Positions 9,130 through 18,278 of a stretch of DNA of 64,000 bases are shown here, one piece after another (within the stretch, counting starts at the first letter, position 1; each line of letters starts with the position of its first letter). This DNA is from Acidobacteriota bacterium. GTDB taxonomy: Bacteria > Zixibacteria > MSB-5A5 > GN15 > FEB-12. Where the stretch lies: NCBI GenBank assembly GCA_035529075.1, contig DATKXK010000014.1, positions 140,264-204,263 of the forward strand, written 5' to 3'. The notes beneath the pieces are model-generated. The model was not told the DNA's origin. It ran no database searches and saw only the letters and a list, made by a program, of their open reading frames with translations. Both the position numbers and the translations under genes were made by a program.

Positions 9130-11547
9130 ATGAACGTTCGCCCCGACAGTGCCGTTTCCCCGCGCGACGTGGCGGTTGCCATCTGCGGCAATCCTAACTC
9201 CGGGAAAACCACGATATTCAATGCCATCACCGGCCTTCGGCAAAAGGTGGGCAACTATCCGGGCGTGACGGTGGAGAGGGTCTCAGGACGCTTCGGCATA
9301 CGCTCCTGCCCGGAAAGCCGCTTTACGCTGGTCGACGTTCCGGGTGCGTATTCCCTGGCCGCTTTTTCTCCGGACGAGTATATCGCGGCAGGCGTCCTTT
9401 TCGGGCACGTCAAGGATGAGCGGTCTCCTGATGTCATCGTCTATGTTCTGGACGCGACCAATCTGGAGCGGGGCCTTTACATGCTGTTTCAGATTCTTCA
9501 ACTCGGCCGGCCGGTTGTGGTGGCGCTTAACATGATGGATGTGGCCTGGCGATGCGGTTTGAGAATCGAGGCCGCGGTGCTCTCCGAGCGGCTTGGCGGA
9601 GTCCCCGTGGTCCCCGTTGTGGGCAGCCGCAACAGGGGTATCGATGACCTCAAACGGGCGATTGGCCGGACACTGACGGAGGAAACGGGGCCGGGGCAGC
9701 AGTGGTACGATGCCCGGGTCATGAACGTGGTTGAGACCTTGAAGAGCGCGTCGAACAACGGCCGGCGATCAGATGCCGAGTACCTGCGAGTGCTCTTTGA
9801 CGTTGCGGGACCGGCTGAGGGGAGTTTTCTGCGGCAGGAAGAACAGGCCGGCAGGGCCGTTCTGGCCGGAGGCAGGCAGCGGCTGATCGACAGCTTCGGA
9901 TCTCTCTCGGCCGCCGAGACTTTGCCTCTGACCGCTTCAGCAGCCGAGGTGGCCGCGCAGGCGGTTATCGCCCCGAAAACCGGCAGGGATTCAATCACTG
10001 AGAGGCTGGACCGCGTGCTCCTTCATCGCCTGCTCGGACCGGTTATCCTGGTCGCCCTGATGATTCTGATGTTCCAGTCGGTATTCAGCTGGGCGGAACC
10101 GGCGATGACTACTATCGACCGGCTGTTCAGCGGCTTTGCCGGGCAGGTCGAGAGCGTGATGGCGGCCGGACCGTTGCGATCACTTCTGGCCGACGGGATC
10201 ATAGGCGGCGCAGGCTCAGTGCTGGTGTTTCTCCCGCAGATTGTCATCCTCTTTTTCTTTATCGCCCTGCTCGAAGACTCCGGGTATCTGCCGCGTGCGG
10301 CTTTCCTGGTCGACCGCATGTTCAGTTGGTGCGGCCTGTCGGGCAAGTCGTTTATTCCGATGCTTTCGTCGTTCGCATGCGCCATTCCGGGCATCATGGC
10401 CACACGCACGATTGAGAGCCGTAAGCTGCGCCTTATCACGATCCTGGTTTCGCCACTGATGAGTTGCTCGGCGCGACTTCCCGTCTACGCTATCATGATC
10501 GCCGCCTTTATCCCCCACAGGTCCTACTGGGGATTGTTCAACTCGCGCGGTTTGGTGCTCACCGGTTTGTATCTGCTCGGCATATCGGTGGCCGTACTGG
10601 TATCGCTGGTGCTGAGCAAGACGCTGTTGCCGTCCCGGCGCGGTACCTTCATGCTGGAGATGCCAAGTTACAAACTGCCGACCCCGCGCTCGATCTACAT
10701 TCGCGTATACGCCCGTGCCCGTTCCTTCGTCGTGAGAGCCGGCACCCTCATTCTGGCCATCACCATCATCATATGGGCTCTGAGCTACTATCCGAGGCCG
10801 CCGGACCTGCAGCAGCCCTTCGAGTTCCGGCAAGCGGCTCTCGGACAGGAATACAACGCTCGCATCGCTGATATCCAGGGCAGGCTCTCTTCGCTCGAGA
10901 ACCGGAGTCCCCAGACGCCGTCTGTCCGTGTCGAGCAGGTCCGGCAGAGCCTTGCGTCGACGTCTTCACTTGAGGAGCTGGATCGAACGGCCGGCGAATT
11001 GTACCGATCCGACGGCGCGAGCCTGGATTTTGTGCGGCTCCTGGTTGAGCGTCGAGAAACCGACCTCACGTTCACACAGGCCCGGCAGGCGATAGGCGCC
11101 GAGCAGGCCGGGGCCAACCTCAGGAATTCCTACTTCGGCCGCATCGGCCGCACGGTCGAGCCGGTATTTCGTCCCCTCGGCTGGGACTGGAAAGTGACCA
11201 TGGCGACGCTGGCTTCTTTCCCGGCCCGGGAAGTGATTATTGCCACCCTGGGCACAATCTTCAACCTCGGAGAGGGCCTTGGCGAAGGCAGCCCGTCGCT
11301 CGTCGCCCGGCTGCGGCGAGCCACGTGGGACGACGGACCGAAGAAAGGGCAGCCCCTTTTCACGGTCGCGGTGGCACTTTCGATAACGATCTTCTTTGCG
11401 CTTTGTTGCCAGTGCGGGGCAACCCTTGTGACCATCAGGCAGGAAACCAACAGCTGGTGGTACCCGGTGGCCACGTTTGCTTACATGTCCACTCTTGCCT
11501 ACCTGTGCGCGCTGGCGGCGTACCAGCTTATCGTGCGGTTGGCGTAG
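9130..11547 (+). CDS. feoB: Ferrous iron transport protein B (G-protein-gated Fe2+ transporter)
   Basis: 805 residues, somewhat longer than usual. The N-terminal G domain has the P-loop GNPNSGKTT (residues 20-28), the switch region GNYPGVTVE, the Walker B/G3 motif VDVPGAYSL and NMMD as the G4 motif. The membrane domain has the two gate regions, including ALLEDSGYLPRAAFL and SCSARLPVYAIM, and the late segment LASFPAREVIIATLG. Extra length comes from a charged exterior loop at ~residues 560-665 rich in Gln, Arg and Glu, before LRNSYFGRIGR. It imports Fe2+ across the inner membrane. A small partner gene begins 2 nt after its stop. Confidence 0.95.
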   Translation: MNVRPDSAVSPRDVAVAICGNPNSGKTTIFNAITGLRQKVGNYPGVTVERVSGRFGIRSCPESRFTLVDVPGAYSLAAFSPDEYIAAGVLFGHVKDERSPDVIVYVLDATNLERGLYMLFQILQLGRPVVVALNMMDVAWRCGLRIEAAVLSERLGGVPVVPVVGSRNRGIDDLKRAIGRTLTEETGPGQQWYDARVMNVVETLKSASNNGRRSDAEYLRVLFDVAGPAEGSFLRQEEQAGRAVLAGGRQRLIDSFGSLSAAETLPLTASAAEVAAQAVIAPKTGRDSITERLDRVLLHRLLGPVILVALMILMFQSVFSWAEPAMTTIDRLFSGFAGQVESVMAAGPLRSLLADGIIGGAGSVLVFLPQIVILFFFIALLEDSGYLPRAAFLVDRMFSWCGLSGKSFIPMLSSFACAIPGIMATRTIESRKLRLITILVSPLMSCSARLPVYAIMIAAFIPHRSYWGLFNSRGLVLTGLYLLGISVAVLVSLVLSKTLLPSRRGTFMLEMPSYKLPTPRSIYIRVYARARSFVVRAGTLILAITIIIWALSYYPRPPDLQQPFEFRQAALGQEYNARIADIQGRLSSLENRSPQTPSVRVEQVRQSLASTSSLEELDRTAGELYRSDGASLDFVRLLVERRETDLTFTQARQAIGAEQAGANLRNSYFGRIGRTVEPVFRPLGWDWKVTMATLASFPAREVIIATLGTIFNLGEGLGEGSPSLVARLRRATWDDGPKKGQPLFTVAVALSITIFFALCCQCGATLVTIRQETNSWWYPVATFAYMSTLAYLCALAAYQLIVRLA

Positions 11548-11549
11548 TC

Positions 11550-11723
11550 ATGAGCGTATTCTGGCAGGATATGGGTATCGCGGCGGCGGTGATGGTCGCC
11601 TTCGTCTATCTTGTCGCCTATGCCGCCCGCCGCAGGAAACGAAGGCGTCCTTGCGCGCAGTGTGGTATTCTACGGGTCGGCCTGCGTGAAGGCGTGCCGC
11701 CGGAGCGCCGTCCGGGCGGTTGA
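11550..11723 (+). CDS. Small FeoB-associated membrane protein
   Basis: 57 residues. ATG 11550 lies 2 nt after the feoB stop. One N-terminal membrane helix (IAAAVMVAFVYLVAYAA) is followed by a very basic stretch (RRRKRRRP) and a single CAQC pair. Size, topology and position match the FeoB-associated cysteine-rich membrane proteins, although this one has only two cysteines. It probably assists Fe2+ transport at the inner membrane; the family role is poorly defined. Confidence 0.7.
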   Translation: MSVFWQDMGIAAAVMVAFVYLVAYAARRRKRRRPCAQCGILRVGLREGVPPERRPGG

Positions 11724-11747
11724 CTTTCCGTCCGCATACGGTATATT
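11720..11747 (+). promoter_or_regulatory. Promoter of ecfT-truA
   Basis: TTGACT (11720-11725), a 16-nt spacer and TATATT (11742-11747). It overlaps the stop codon of the preceding small gene. Transcription would begin near 11754, which supports ATG 11771 as the start of ecfT rather than the upstream in-frame codon at 11720. Confidence 0.65.
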
Positions 11748-11770
11748 TTCCGCTCCTGGGTACATGTAAG

Positions 11771-12574
11771 ATGCTGCGATCAAATTCGATACTGCTGGGG
11801 CAATACCGTCCGCTTGATTCGTTCCTTCACAGCCTGGACGCCCGTGCCAAGCTGTTGCCGGTTCTGCTGGTGTTAGTCCTCGGGCTTCTCACCGAATCTC
11901 TGCTCTTTTACGTGGTGATACTGGGAGCCCTGCTGGCCGGGCTCATCGCTTCCGGCGTCGGGCTGAGTGCGCTCATGCAAAACTTCCGGCCGGTCCTGAT
12001 CATTGTGGCCGTTACGTTTGCTTACCACCTGGTGTTTTCAGGCCGCGACACCGCGGTCCAGTTCACGCTTCTCGGCTTTGACGTCACCAGTGGAGCCCTG
12101 ATGACCGCCTCCTTCTTTTCGCTTCGCTTAGTGCTCTTTCTGTCCATGGCTTTCCTTGTCACGCTCACCAGTTCGCCCTCGGAGCTTGCTGAAGCCGTCA
12201 CACGGCTGCTGAGGCCATTGAAAAGAGTCCGCGTCCCGGTGGACGATCTGGGGCTGATCCTGTTCATGGCGCTGCGCTTTATCCCCATTCTTTATGGTGA
12301 GTTCATGGCCATTAAACATGCCCAGATTATACGAGGAGTGAGTTTCTCAGGTTCGCTGGTCAATAGGATTCGCCGGACCTCCAGCCTTCTGGTGCCCGTC
12401 CTTGTGACGGCAATCGCTCGGGCCGACGACCTGGCCCTGGCCATCGAAGCGCGCGGTTATCGGAGCGGTCAGCCCAGGACGTTCTACAGCCGGGCCCTGG
12501 TAGGTCGAAAAGAGTGGGCTTTCATAGCCACAAGCTGTCTGGCAACAAGTCTGTTATACTGGATTATGCGCTGA
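11771..12574 (+). CDS. ecfT: EcfT-like energy-coupling-factor transporter transmembrane protein
   Basis: 267 residues with five or six membrane segments. The signature HSLDARAKLL near the N-terminus and the coupling motif AIEARGY near residue 235 are those of EcfT, the scaffold that links the two ATPases to a substrate-binding S component for vitamin or metal uptake. No ATPase or S component lies within 30 kb on either side in this window, so it is presumably a shared scaffold partnered elsewhere. It has its own promoter and runs 2 nt into truA. Confidence 0.82.
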   Translation: MLRSNSILLGQYRPLDSFLHSLDARAKLLPVLLVLVLGLLTESLLFYVVILGALLAGLIASGVGLSALMQNFRPVLIIVAVTFAYHLVFSGRDTAVQFTLLGFDVTSGALMTASFFSLRLVLFLSMAFLVTLTSSPSELAEAVTRLLRPLKRVRVPVDDLGLILFMALRFIPILYGEFMAIKHAQIIRGVSFSGSLVNRIRRTSSLLVPVLVTAIARADDLALAIEARGYRSGQPRTFYSRALVGRKEWAFIATSCLATSLLYWIMR

Positions 12575-12576
12575 GT

Positions 12577-13329
12577 ATGGCCGAGCGGAATATCAGATTG
12601 ACTGTCGACTATGACGGTACGCAGTATGCGGGCTGGCAGATGCAGACCGACCAGAGAACGATTCAGGGTGAACTTACAGAGGCCATTTACAGGACGACGG
12701 GTCAGCGGGTCAACCTGATCGGAGCCGGCCGCACGGATGCCGGGGTGCACGCGCTGGGCCAGGTGGCGAATTTCCGTATCGAGCACCGGCTGGAGCCGGC
12801 ACGATACAAGCAGGCTGTCAATTTCCATCTGCCGGATGACGTACACGTCAGGGAGTCAGTCGATGTGCCCCTGGAGTTTCATGCCCGGTTTGACGCGAGA
12901 TTCAGGCGGTATCGGTACCTGATCGACGCCGAGCCGTCGGCAGTTCACCGGCATTTTCGCTGGCACCAGGAGGATCTGGACCAGGAGCTGTTGTGCCGGG
13001 CGGCATCTCTGGTGCCGGGTGAGCATGATTTCGCGCCATTTTGCGTGACGGCATCGCGGAAAGACAGTAACGTGTGCCGGGTAGGATCTTCCCGGTGGCG
13101 GTCGGTCGGTTCGCTGCTGGTGTACGAGATCAGGGCGGATCGGTTTCTCCACGGGATGGTCCGGTCGCTGGTCGGGGCGATGGTCAATCTGGCTCGGATA
13201 CGCAGGGACCGCCACCCGGAAAACTTGACTTTGTCACGGTTCAGAGATATTTTACTGGCTCCCAGTGAGATACGGGTCGTGTTCACCGCCCCGGCGCACG
13301 GTCTCTATCTTGTATCTGTAGGTTATTAG
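12577..13329 (+). CDS. truA: tRNA pseudouridine(38-40) synthase
   Basis: 250 residues. ATG 12577 is 2 nt after the ecfT stop; upstream in-frame codons would lie inside ecfT. TruA makes pseudouridine in the anticodon stem-loop of tRNAs. The catalytic Asp is in GAGRTDAGVHALGQV near residue 53, after the N-terminal LTVDYDGTQYAGWQ; FLHGMVRSLVGAM near the C-terminus is also typical. The length is normal. Confidence 0.95.
   Translation: MAERNIRLTVDYDGTQYAGWQMQTDQRTIQGELTEAIYRTTGQRVNLIGAGRTDAGVHALGQVANFRIEHRLEPARYKQAVNFHLPDDVHVRESVDVPLEFHARFDARFRRYRYLIDAEPSAVHRHFRWHQEDLDQELLCRAASLVPGEHDFAPFCVTASRKDSNVCRVGSSRWRSVGSLLVYEIRADRFLHGMVRSLVGAMVNLARIRRDRHPENLTLSRFRDILLAPSEIRVVFTAPAHGLYLVSVGY
13225..13253 (+). 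promoter_or_regulatory. Possible internal promoter for transaldolase-purB
   Basis: TTGACT (13225-13230), a 17-nt spacer and TATTTT (13248-13253) lie inside the end of truA, about 90 nt before the transaldolase ATG. Good spacing, weak -10; it could be chance. Confidence 0.33.
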
Positions 13330-13344
13330 CATGGGATACGACAC

Positions 13345-13995
13345 ATGAAATTCTTCATTGACTCCGCCAACCTCGACGATATCAAGGAAGCCGCGGCCAT
13401 GGGTGTGCTTGATGGTGTGACGACCAACCCGTCGCTGGCCGCCAAAGAGAGCACTCCGTACCGGGAACTGCTGGCTCAAATCTGTAAGCTTGTCCCGGGG
13501 CCCGTCTCCGCCGAGGTGCTCGCGACCGACACCGACGGCATGATCCGCGAAGCCGAGGAACTGGCCGCCATAGGCGACAACATCGTTGTTAAGATACCCA
13601 CTATTCTGGAAGGCCTCCGGGTGATAAAGGAACTGAACGGTCGCGGGATTATGACCAATGCCACGCTGGTGTTCAGTCCGATGCAGGCACTGCTCGTGGC
13701 CAAGGCCGGGGCGACCTTTGTATCGCCGTTTGTGGGCCGGCTTGACGACATATCCAGCGACGGCATGGACCTGGTATCGCAGATTGTCACGATCTACGGT
13801 AACTACGGTTTCAGCACGGAGGTGATCGTCGCGTCGGTGCGGCATCCCATGCATGCCGTGGAGGCCGCCCGCATGGGCGCCCACGTGATTACCATGCCGC
13901 TGGCCGTGATTCGTAACCTGATTCGGCACCCGCTGACCGACATCGGCCTGGAGAAGTTTCTCAGCGATTTCAGGAAGGCGAGCAAGAATCAATGA
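13345..13995 (+). CDS. tal: Transaldolase, small TAL/FSA type
   Basis: 216 residues, the size of the short transaldolase/fructose-6-phosphate aldolase subfamily. The opening [16 protein letters not shown] and TTNPSL are diagnostic. The Schiff-base lysine is Lys83 (NIVVKIPT), and [13 protein letters not shown] and FVGRLDD follow as in the TIM-barrel fold. It transfers a dihydroxyacetone unit between sugar phosphates in the pentose phosphate pathway, or cleaves fructose 6-phosphate; sequence alone does not settle which. Its stop overlaps the purB start by 4 nt. Confidence 0.93.
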   Translation: MKFFIDSANLDDIKEAAAMGVLDGVTTNPSLAAKESTPYRELLAQICKLVPGPVSAEVLATDTDGMIREAEELAAIGDNIVVKIPTILEGLRVIKELNGRGIMTNATLVFSPMQALLVAKAGATFVSPFVGRLDDISSDGMDLVSQIVTIYGNYGFSTEVIVASVRHPMHAVEAARMGAHVITMPLAVIRNLIRHPLTDIGLEKFLSDFRKASKNQ

Positions 13996-15287
13996 TTGAA
14001 CGGTACACCTTGCCCGAGATGGGCGCGCTCTGGACCAGGGAGGCCACGTTTGACAGCTGGCTGGAGGTCGAAATCGAGGCCGCACGGGCCATGGCCTACT
14101 ACAAGATCATTCCTCAAGAGGCCTTCCGCAGCATTCTCAAAAAGGCGAATTTCGACATAGCCCGCATTGACGAGATCGAAAAGGACGTCAATCACGACGT
14201 TATCGCCTTCCTGACCTCGGTCTCGGAGGCGGTGGGGGAAGATGCCCGGTATCTGCACTTTGGCATGACGTCATCGGACGTGCTTGACACCGCGCTGTCG
14301 CTGCGCATGATGCGGGCGTCGGCCATTATCGACAAGAAGGTTGACTCGGCGCTTCGGCTGATCCGAAAACTCGCCCACAGGCATAAGACTACCCCTTGCA
14401 TCGCGCGCACACACGGCGTCCTGGCTGAACCGACCACGGTAGGACTGAAATTCGCCGTCTGGTATACCGAACTCAAGCGCCGGCGCGCGTTGTTCAAGGC
14501 CGCGACGAAATCCGTATCAGTGGGGAAAATCTCCGGGGCAGTGGGCAATTACGCTAACCTTGACCCGAAGGTTGAGAAAGCCGTCTGCAGGCGGCTCGGG
14601 CTGGCGCCGGCGCTGGTATCGACCCAGGTAGTGCAGCGGGACCGCCACGCCGAGTACATCACCGCCCTGGCCCTGATGGCCTCTTCGCTGGAGAAGTTTG
14701 CCACGGAGGTGCGGAACCTGCAGCGCACGGAAATCGGCGAGATGTTCGAGGGGTTCGGCAAACGGCAGAAGGGTTCGTCGGCCATGCCGCACAAGAAGAA
14801 TCCCATCACGGCCGAGCGGATCACCGGAATCGCGCGGCTCCTGCGCGGCTATGCGGTGTCCGCGATGGAGAACGTTCCCCTGTGGCACGAGCGGGATATC
14901 GCCCATTCTTCGGTCGAGCGGGTGATTATTCCCGATGCCGTTATCATCATCGACTACGACCTGCAGAAGTTCATCGAGCTGCTCCGGGGGCTGACTGTCA
15001 ACGAAAAGCGCATGCTCGAAAACATCTTTTGGGCCGGTGGCTTAGTCTTTTCCCAGCGGCTGCTGTTGAAACTGGCCGGGCCGGTCGGCTCACGCGACGA
15101 GGCCTATCGCATGGTCCAGCGCAACGGCCTGCTGGCCACGGCCGGCAAGGGGTCGTTTCGGGACCTGGTCCGCCGAGACGAGGAAATCCGGAAATATCTT
15201 TCCCTGCCGGAAATAGACGACTGTTTTGACCTTTCATACTATACGAAGCACGTCGGCAAGATTTTTCGCCGGGTATTCGGCTCATGA
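13992..15287 (+). CDS. purB: Adenylosuccinate lyase
   Basis: 431 residues, normal for the short PurB type. It cleaves adenylosuccinate to AMP and SAICAR to AICAR in purine synthesis. The flexible catalytic loop [12 protein letters not shown] is present with serines 262 and 263. The N-terminal [20 protein letters not shown] and [12 protein letters not shown] are family motifs. It overlaps the genes on both sides by 4 nt, so it is tightly cotranscribed with transaldolase and psd. Confidence 0.96.
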   Translation: MIERYTLPEMGALWTREATFDSWLEVEIEAARAMAYYKIIPQEAFRSILKKANFDIARIDEIEKDVNHDVIAFLTSVSEAVGEDARYLHFGMTSSDVLDTALSLRMMRASAIIDKKVDSALRLIRKLAHRHKTTPCIARTHGVLAEPTTVGLKFAVWYTELKRRRALFKAATKSVSVGKISGAVGNYANLDPKVEKAVCRRLGLAPALVSTQVVQRDRHAEYITALALMASSLEKFATEVRNLQRTEIGEMFEGFGKRQKGSSAMPHKKNPITAERITGIARLLRGYAVSAMENVPLWHERDIAHSSVERVIIPDAVIIIDYDLQKFIELLRGLTVNEKRMLENIFWAGGLVFSQRLLLKLAGPVGSRDEAYRMVQRNGLLATAGKGSFRDLVRRDEEIRKYLSLPEIDDCFDLSYYTKHVGKIFRRVFGS

Positions 15288-15985
15288 TGGCGCGGGAAGG
15301 CATACCATTTGTCCTGGTCGGGCTTGCACTCACGCTCGTCCTGTTGTGGGGTGCCCTTGCGCTCGGCGGCCTGCTGCTGCCGGTTCTGTGCCTGCTGCTC
15401 GGATTGCTGACGCTGGGCACGGCGTTCTTTTTCCGTGACCCCGAGCGGACGTTCACGGAGCAGGCCGATACGATCGTATCGCCTGCCGACGGGCGGGTCG
15501 TTGCAATCACCAGGTCGGAGCACCACCCGTTTGCCGGAGACGACACCGTACGGATATCGATCTTTCTATCGATTCTGGACGTGCACGTCAACCGGGTACC
15601 GGTTTCGGGAACAGTAGCGTACGTAAAATACAATCCCGGCAGGTTTGTCGCTGCCTACAAGGACAAGGCGTCTGAGGTCAACGAACAGACCGAGATCGGT
15701 ATGACCGCGCACTCCGGGCACAGGCTGGTTTTCAAGCAGATCGCCGGGGTGATCGCGCGGCGGATTGTCTGCCGTCTGAGCCAGGGAGACAGCGTTGCCG
15801 CCGGCCAGCGGTGCGGCCTTATCCGGTTCGGTTCCCGCACCGATCTCATCCTGCCCGGCAAAACCAGGGTCGAGGTCCGGACCGGCGATCACGTGCTGGG
15901 CGGCAGCACCGTCCTCGGCCGCCTCGTCGGTCGGGTGGAGGCCGCGGGGGTACTCCCTGTCACGGGAAGCGAGAATGTCGATTAA
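15284..15985 (+). CDS. psd: Phosphatidylserine decarboxylase proenzyme, short form
   Basis: 233 residues with two N-terminal membrane segments, then FFRDPERTF, SPADGRV, SILDVHVNRVP and the self-cleavage site FGSRTD, where Ser184 becomes the pyruvoyl group. This is the short Psd class found in FCB bacteria and archaea. It converts phosphatidylserine to phosphatidylethanolamine at the inner membrane. It overlaps purB by ATGA and the next gene pssA by 11 nt, giving the two successive steps of phosphatidylethanolamine synthesis in one translational unit. Confidence 0.95.
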   Translation: MMAREGIPFVLVGLALTLVLLWGALALGGLLLPVLCLLLGLLTLGTAFFFRDPERTFTEQADTIVSPADGRVVAITRSEHHPFAGDDTVRISIFLSILDVHVNRVPVSGTVAYVKYNPGRFVAAYKDKASEVNEQTEIGMTAHSGHRLVFKQIAGVIARRIVCRLSQGDSVAAGQRCGLIRFGSRTDLILPGKTRVEVRTGDHVLGGSTVLGRLVGRVEAAGVLPVTGSENVD

Positions 15986-16748
15986 CCGGGGCATCTTTCC
16001 GGGGACGTTCACCATGGGCAACGTGGTGTGCGGCTTCCTGGCCATTCTGTCGGCCTTCGAAGGGAACGTCACGACGGCGTGCTGGTTCATTGTTCTGGCC
16101 GGGTTTCTCGATGCCCTTGACGGCAAAGTTGCCCGTATCAGCCGCACGACGTCCCAGTTCGGCCTGGAACTTGATTCTCTGGCTGATTTCCTTTCGTTCG
16201 GCGTGGCTCCGGCGGTGGTAGTGTACGCCACCAGGCTCAGCGCCCTGGGCAAGTGGGGCTGGATCATTTCCATTGTTTACATCATGGCGGCTTCCTACCG
16301 TCTGGCGCGGTTTAACCTGATGGCCGACACGGAAGAGAAGAAGGACTTTGTCGGGCTGCCCGTTCCCGCGGCGGCCTTTGCCCTGGTCTCTTTCATCATT
16401 GCCTGCTATCACCTGTGGGGTGGCCTGCGGTACGATGAATTCCTGGTCTCAACGATTGTCCTGTGTTCGTTTCTCATGGTTTCGCAGGTGGAGTATGACA
16501 GTCTGCCGGATCGTTTTCATTCGCTCCGCGAGCGACTCAAGCTTGCCTTTGTCGTCGGCACGGTCCTGGTGATGGTTATCACGCTGGTCGTCAGCGGCAG
16601 ATGGTTCAACTATAGAGTTTTATTGTTTCTGTTTGTGGGATTGTATATATTGTCCGGTATAGTGCGAGAATTCTACCGGTTGTTTACCGTCGGTGTCGGT
16701 AAGGTCACCGGTCGCCCGCACCCCCGACGAACGGCGGGAAAGGACTGA
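15975..16748 (+). CDS. pssA: CDP-diacylglycerol-serine O-phosphatidyltransferase
   Basis: 257 residues from ATG 15975; an in-frame codon at 15795 lies deep in psd and is rejected. The CDP-alcohol phosphotransferase motif DG-x2-AR-x8-G-x3-D-x3-D is complete in ALDGKVARI ... FGLELDSLADF. Polytopic, with about eight membrane segments. It makes phosphatidylserine from CDP-diacylglycerol and serine, feeding Psd encoded just upstream. Confidence 0.95.
   Translation: MSINRGIFPGTFTMGNVVCGFLAILSAFEGNVTTACWFIVLAGFLDALDGKVARISRTTSQFGLELDSLADFLSFGVAPAVVVYATRLSALGKWGWIISIVYIMAASYRLARFNLMADTEEKKDFVGLPVPAAAFALVSFIIACYHLWGGLRYDEFLVSTIVLCSFLMVSQVEYDSLPDRFHSLRERLKLAFVVGTVLVMVITLVVSGRWFNYRVLLFLFVGLYILSGIVREFYRLFTVGVGKVTGRPHPRRTAGKD
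16623..16651 (+). promoter_or_regulatory. Possible internal promoter for purS-purQ
   Basis: TTGTTT (16623-16628), a 17-nt spacer and TATATT (16646-16651) inside the end of pssA, about 100 nt before purS. The local sequence is unusually AT-rich for this genome. Weak evidence. Confidence 0.35.
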
Positions 16749-16752
16749 CACG

Positions 16753-17004
16753 ATGCCAGCACGCGAGAAGGCGATTGTCTACGTAAGCCTCAAGGACGGT
16801 GTTCTTGACCCTCAGGGGGTGACCATCCAGAAAGCGCTCAACCAGATGGGGTACGGTGATTTCTTATCGGTGCGCTCCGGCCGGTTCTTTGAACTGGAAA
16901 TCGAGTCCGGGGCCGCCGACATTGACCGGCAGATCGATGACGTCTGCTCCAGGTTGCTGGCGAATCCGGTTATCGAAGAATATCGCGTGGAGCGCCTGCG
17001 ATGA
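16753..17004 (+). CDS. purS: Phosphoribosylformylglycinamidine synthase subunit PurS
   Basis: 83 residues. The sequence opens KAIVYVSLKDGVLDPQG and continues IQKALNQMGY, then ends VIEEYRVERLR, all typical of PurS. PurS bridges PurQ and PurL in the three-part FGAM synthase of purine synthesis. It overlaps purQ by 4 nt. purL is not in the window. Confidence 0.95.
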   Translation: MPAREKAIVYVSLKDGVLDPQGVTIQKALNQMGYGDFLSVRSGRFFELEIESGAADIDRQIDDVCSRLLANPVIEEYRVERLR

Positions 17005-17714
17005 AATTCGGCGTGGTCACTTTTCCCGGGTCCAACTGCGACTACGACGCGTACGCCGCCGTGCGCCACGTGTTGCGCGACGAGGTTGAGTTTTTGTGGC
17101 ACCGCTCGTCGGACCTTAAGGGATGTGACGTCATCATTCTGCCGGGCGGGTTTTCCTACGGCGATTACCTGCGCGCCGGCGCTATCGCACGCTTCTCAGC
17201 GATCATGAATGAGGTTGTCGGTTTCGCCCGGTCCGGCGGCCTTGTGATCGGCATCTGCAACGGCTTTCAGATGCTGACCGAGGTCGGCCTGCTGCCGGGA
17301 GCCCTTGTCCGCAACCGTCACCTTCGCTTTCGCTGCCGCCAAGTATACCTCCGCGTCGAGCGGAGCGATACGTGCTTTACCTCCGCCTGCGCGGACGGGG
17401 ACGTGCTCATGGTCCCCATTGCGCACGGGGAAGGCAGTTACTACAATTTCGAGGGTGACATTCGCAGGCTGGAAGATGCGCGACAGGTGGTCTTTCGCTA
17501 CGTGGATAGCCAGGGGCGTACGACGGACGAGGCCAACCCCAACGGTTCGGTCAACAACATTGCCGGCGTTTCCAACGCCGAGGGCAACGTGCTGGGCATG
17601 ATGCCTCACCCGGAGCGGGCGGTTGAAAAGATCCTCGGGTCCGCGGACGGTCTTAAGGTCTTCGAGTCGCTGCGGGCGGCGAAACCGAATCCCAATCTGG
17701 CGAGGCAGCCGTGA
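17001..17714 (+). CDS. purQ: Phosphoribosylformylglycinamidine synthase subunit PurQ (glutaminase)
   Basis: 237 residues, class I glutamine amidotransferase. It opens FGVVTFPGSNCDYD; the nucleophile Cys is in GICNGFQMLTE and the His/Glu pair in MMPHPERAVE near residue 205. It supplies ammonia to PurL for FGAM synthesis. It overlaps purS and the next gene by 4 nt each. Confidence 0.96.
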   Translation: MKFGVVTFPGSNCDYDAYAAVRHVLRDEVEFLWHRSSDLKGCDVIILPGGFSYGDYLRAGAIARFSAIMNEVVGFARSGGLVIGICNGFQMLTEVGLLPGALVRNRHLRFRCRQVYLRVERSDTCFTSACADGDVLMVPIAHGEGSYYNFEGDIRRLEDARQVVFRYVDSQGRTTDEANPNGSVNNIAGVSNAEGNVLGMMPHPERAVEKILGSADGLKVFESLRAAKPNPNLARQP

Positions 17715-17977
17715 AACGGCGCGAACTGACGTTTATTATCACGGCTCTGATTCTGGGGGCCGTAGTGGGGGGCCTGCTGGGAGACATCATCGGCACGTTT
17801 CTGCCGCCCGGCGCCGCCAAGACGGTCTTCTCGAAGTCGGTTCAGATCGGTTTTGCGCCTTTCCAGGTGGAGTTTTATGCCGTATCATTCACCGTCGGCC
17901 TTATGTTCAAGATTAATTTCATGTCGGTGCTGTTTATTTTGCTCGTAATAGTATATTTCCGCTGGTGGTACTTGTAA
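17711..17977 (+). CDS. DUF4321-like small membrane protein
   Basis: 88 residues with an N-terminal membrane helix (LTFIITALILGAVVGGLLG) and a C-terminal one (FMSVLFILLVIVYFRWWYL). The pattern GLLGDIIGTFLP followed by FEFYA-like and TVGLMFKINF-like strands matches the family called DUF4321, which I recognise by pattern only. The function is unknown. It overlaps purQ by 4 nt and precedes tatA by 30 nt. Confidence 0.72.
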   Translation: MKRRELTFIITALILGAVVGGLLGDIIGTFLPPGAAKTVFSKSVQIGFAPFQVEFYAVSFTVGLMFKINFMSVLFILLVIVYFRWWYL

Positions 17978-18007
17978 CGAGAGCGAGAATCCTGGGAGGA
18001 TGGTTAT

Positions 18008-18241
18008 ATGTTCGGACTTGGGCCATGGGAATTGCTGCTGATTTTTCTTGCTGTCCTGCTGCTGTTCGGTGCCAAGAGACTGCCGGAGATCGCGCAGGGC
18101 ATGGGCAAGGGAATTAAGGAATTCCGAAGGGCGATGAAGGATACGACCGACGAAATCAAGGGGTCGATCGACCCCGACAAGGATAAGACGTCCGACACGT
18201 CGGTCAAGTCAGGAAAGTCTGACAGTAAGGGAGATAAGTGA
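18008..18241 (+). CDS. tatA: Twin-arginine translocase subunit TatA/TatE
   Basis: 77 residues. A short N-terminal membrane helix (ELLLIFLAVLLLFGAKRLPEIA) is followed by an amphipathic helix (GMGKGIKEFRRAMKD) and a charged, disordered tail. This is the pore-forming TatA subunit that exports folded proteins. GGGAGGA-type ribosome site just upstream. tatC is not in the window. Confidence 0.92.
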   Translation: MFGLGPWELLLIFLAVLLLFGAKRLPEIAQGMGKGIKEFRRAMKDTTDEIKGSIDPDKDKTSDTSVKSGKSDSKGDK

Positions 18242-18278
18242 CAACGCCGCCCCGGCGGCGCATCTCCTGAGGCAAAAA

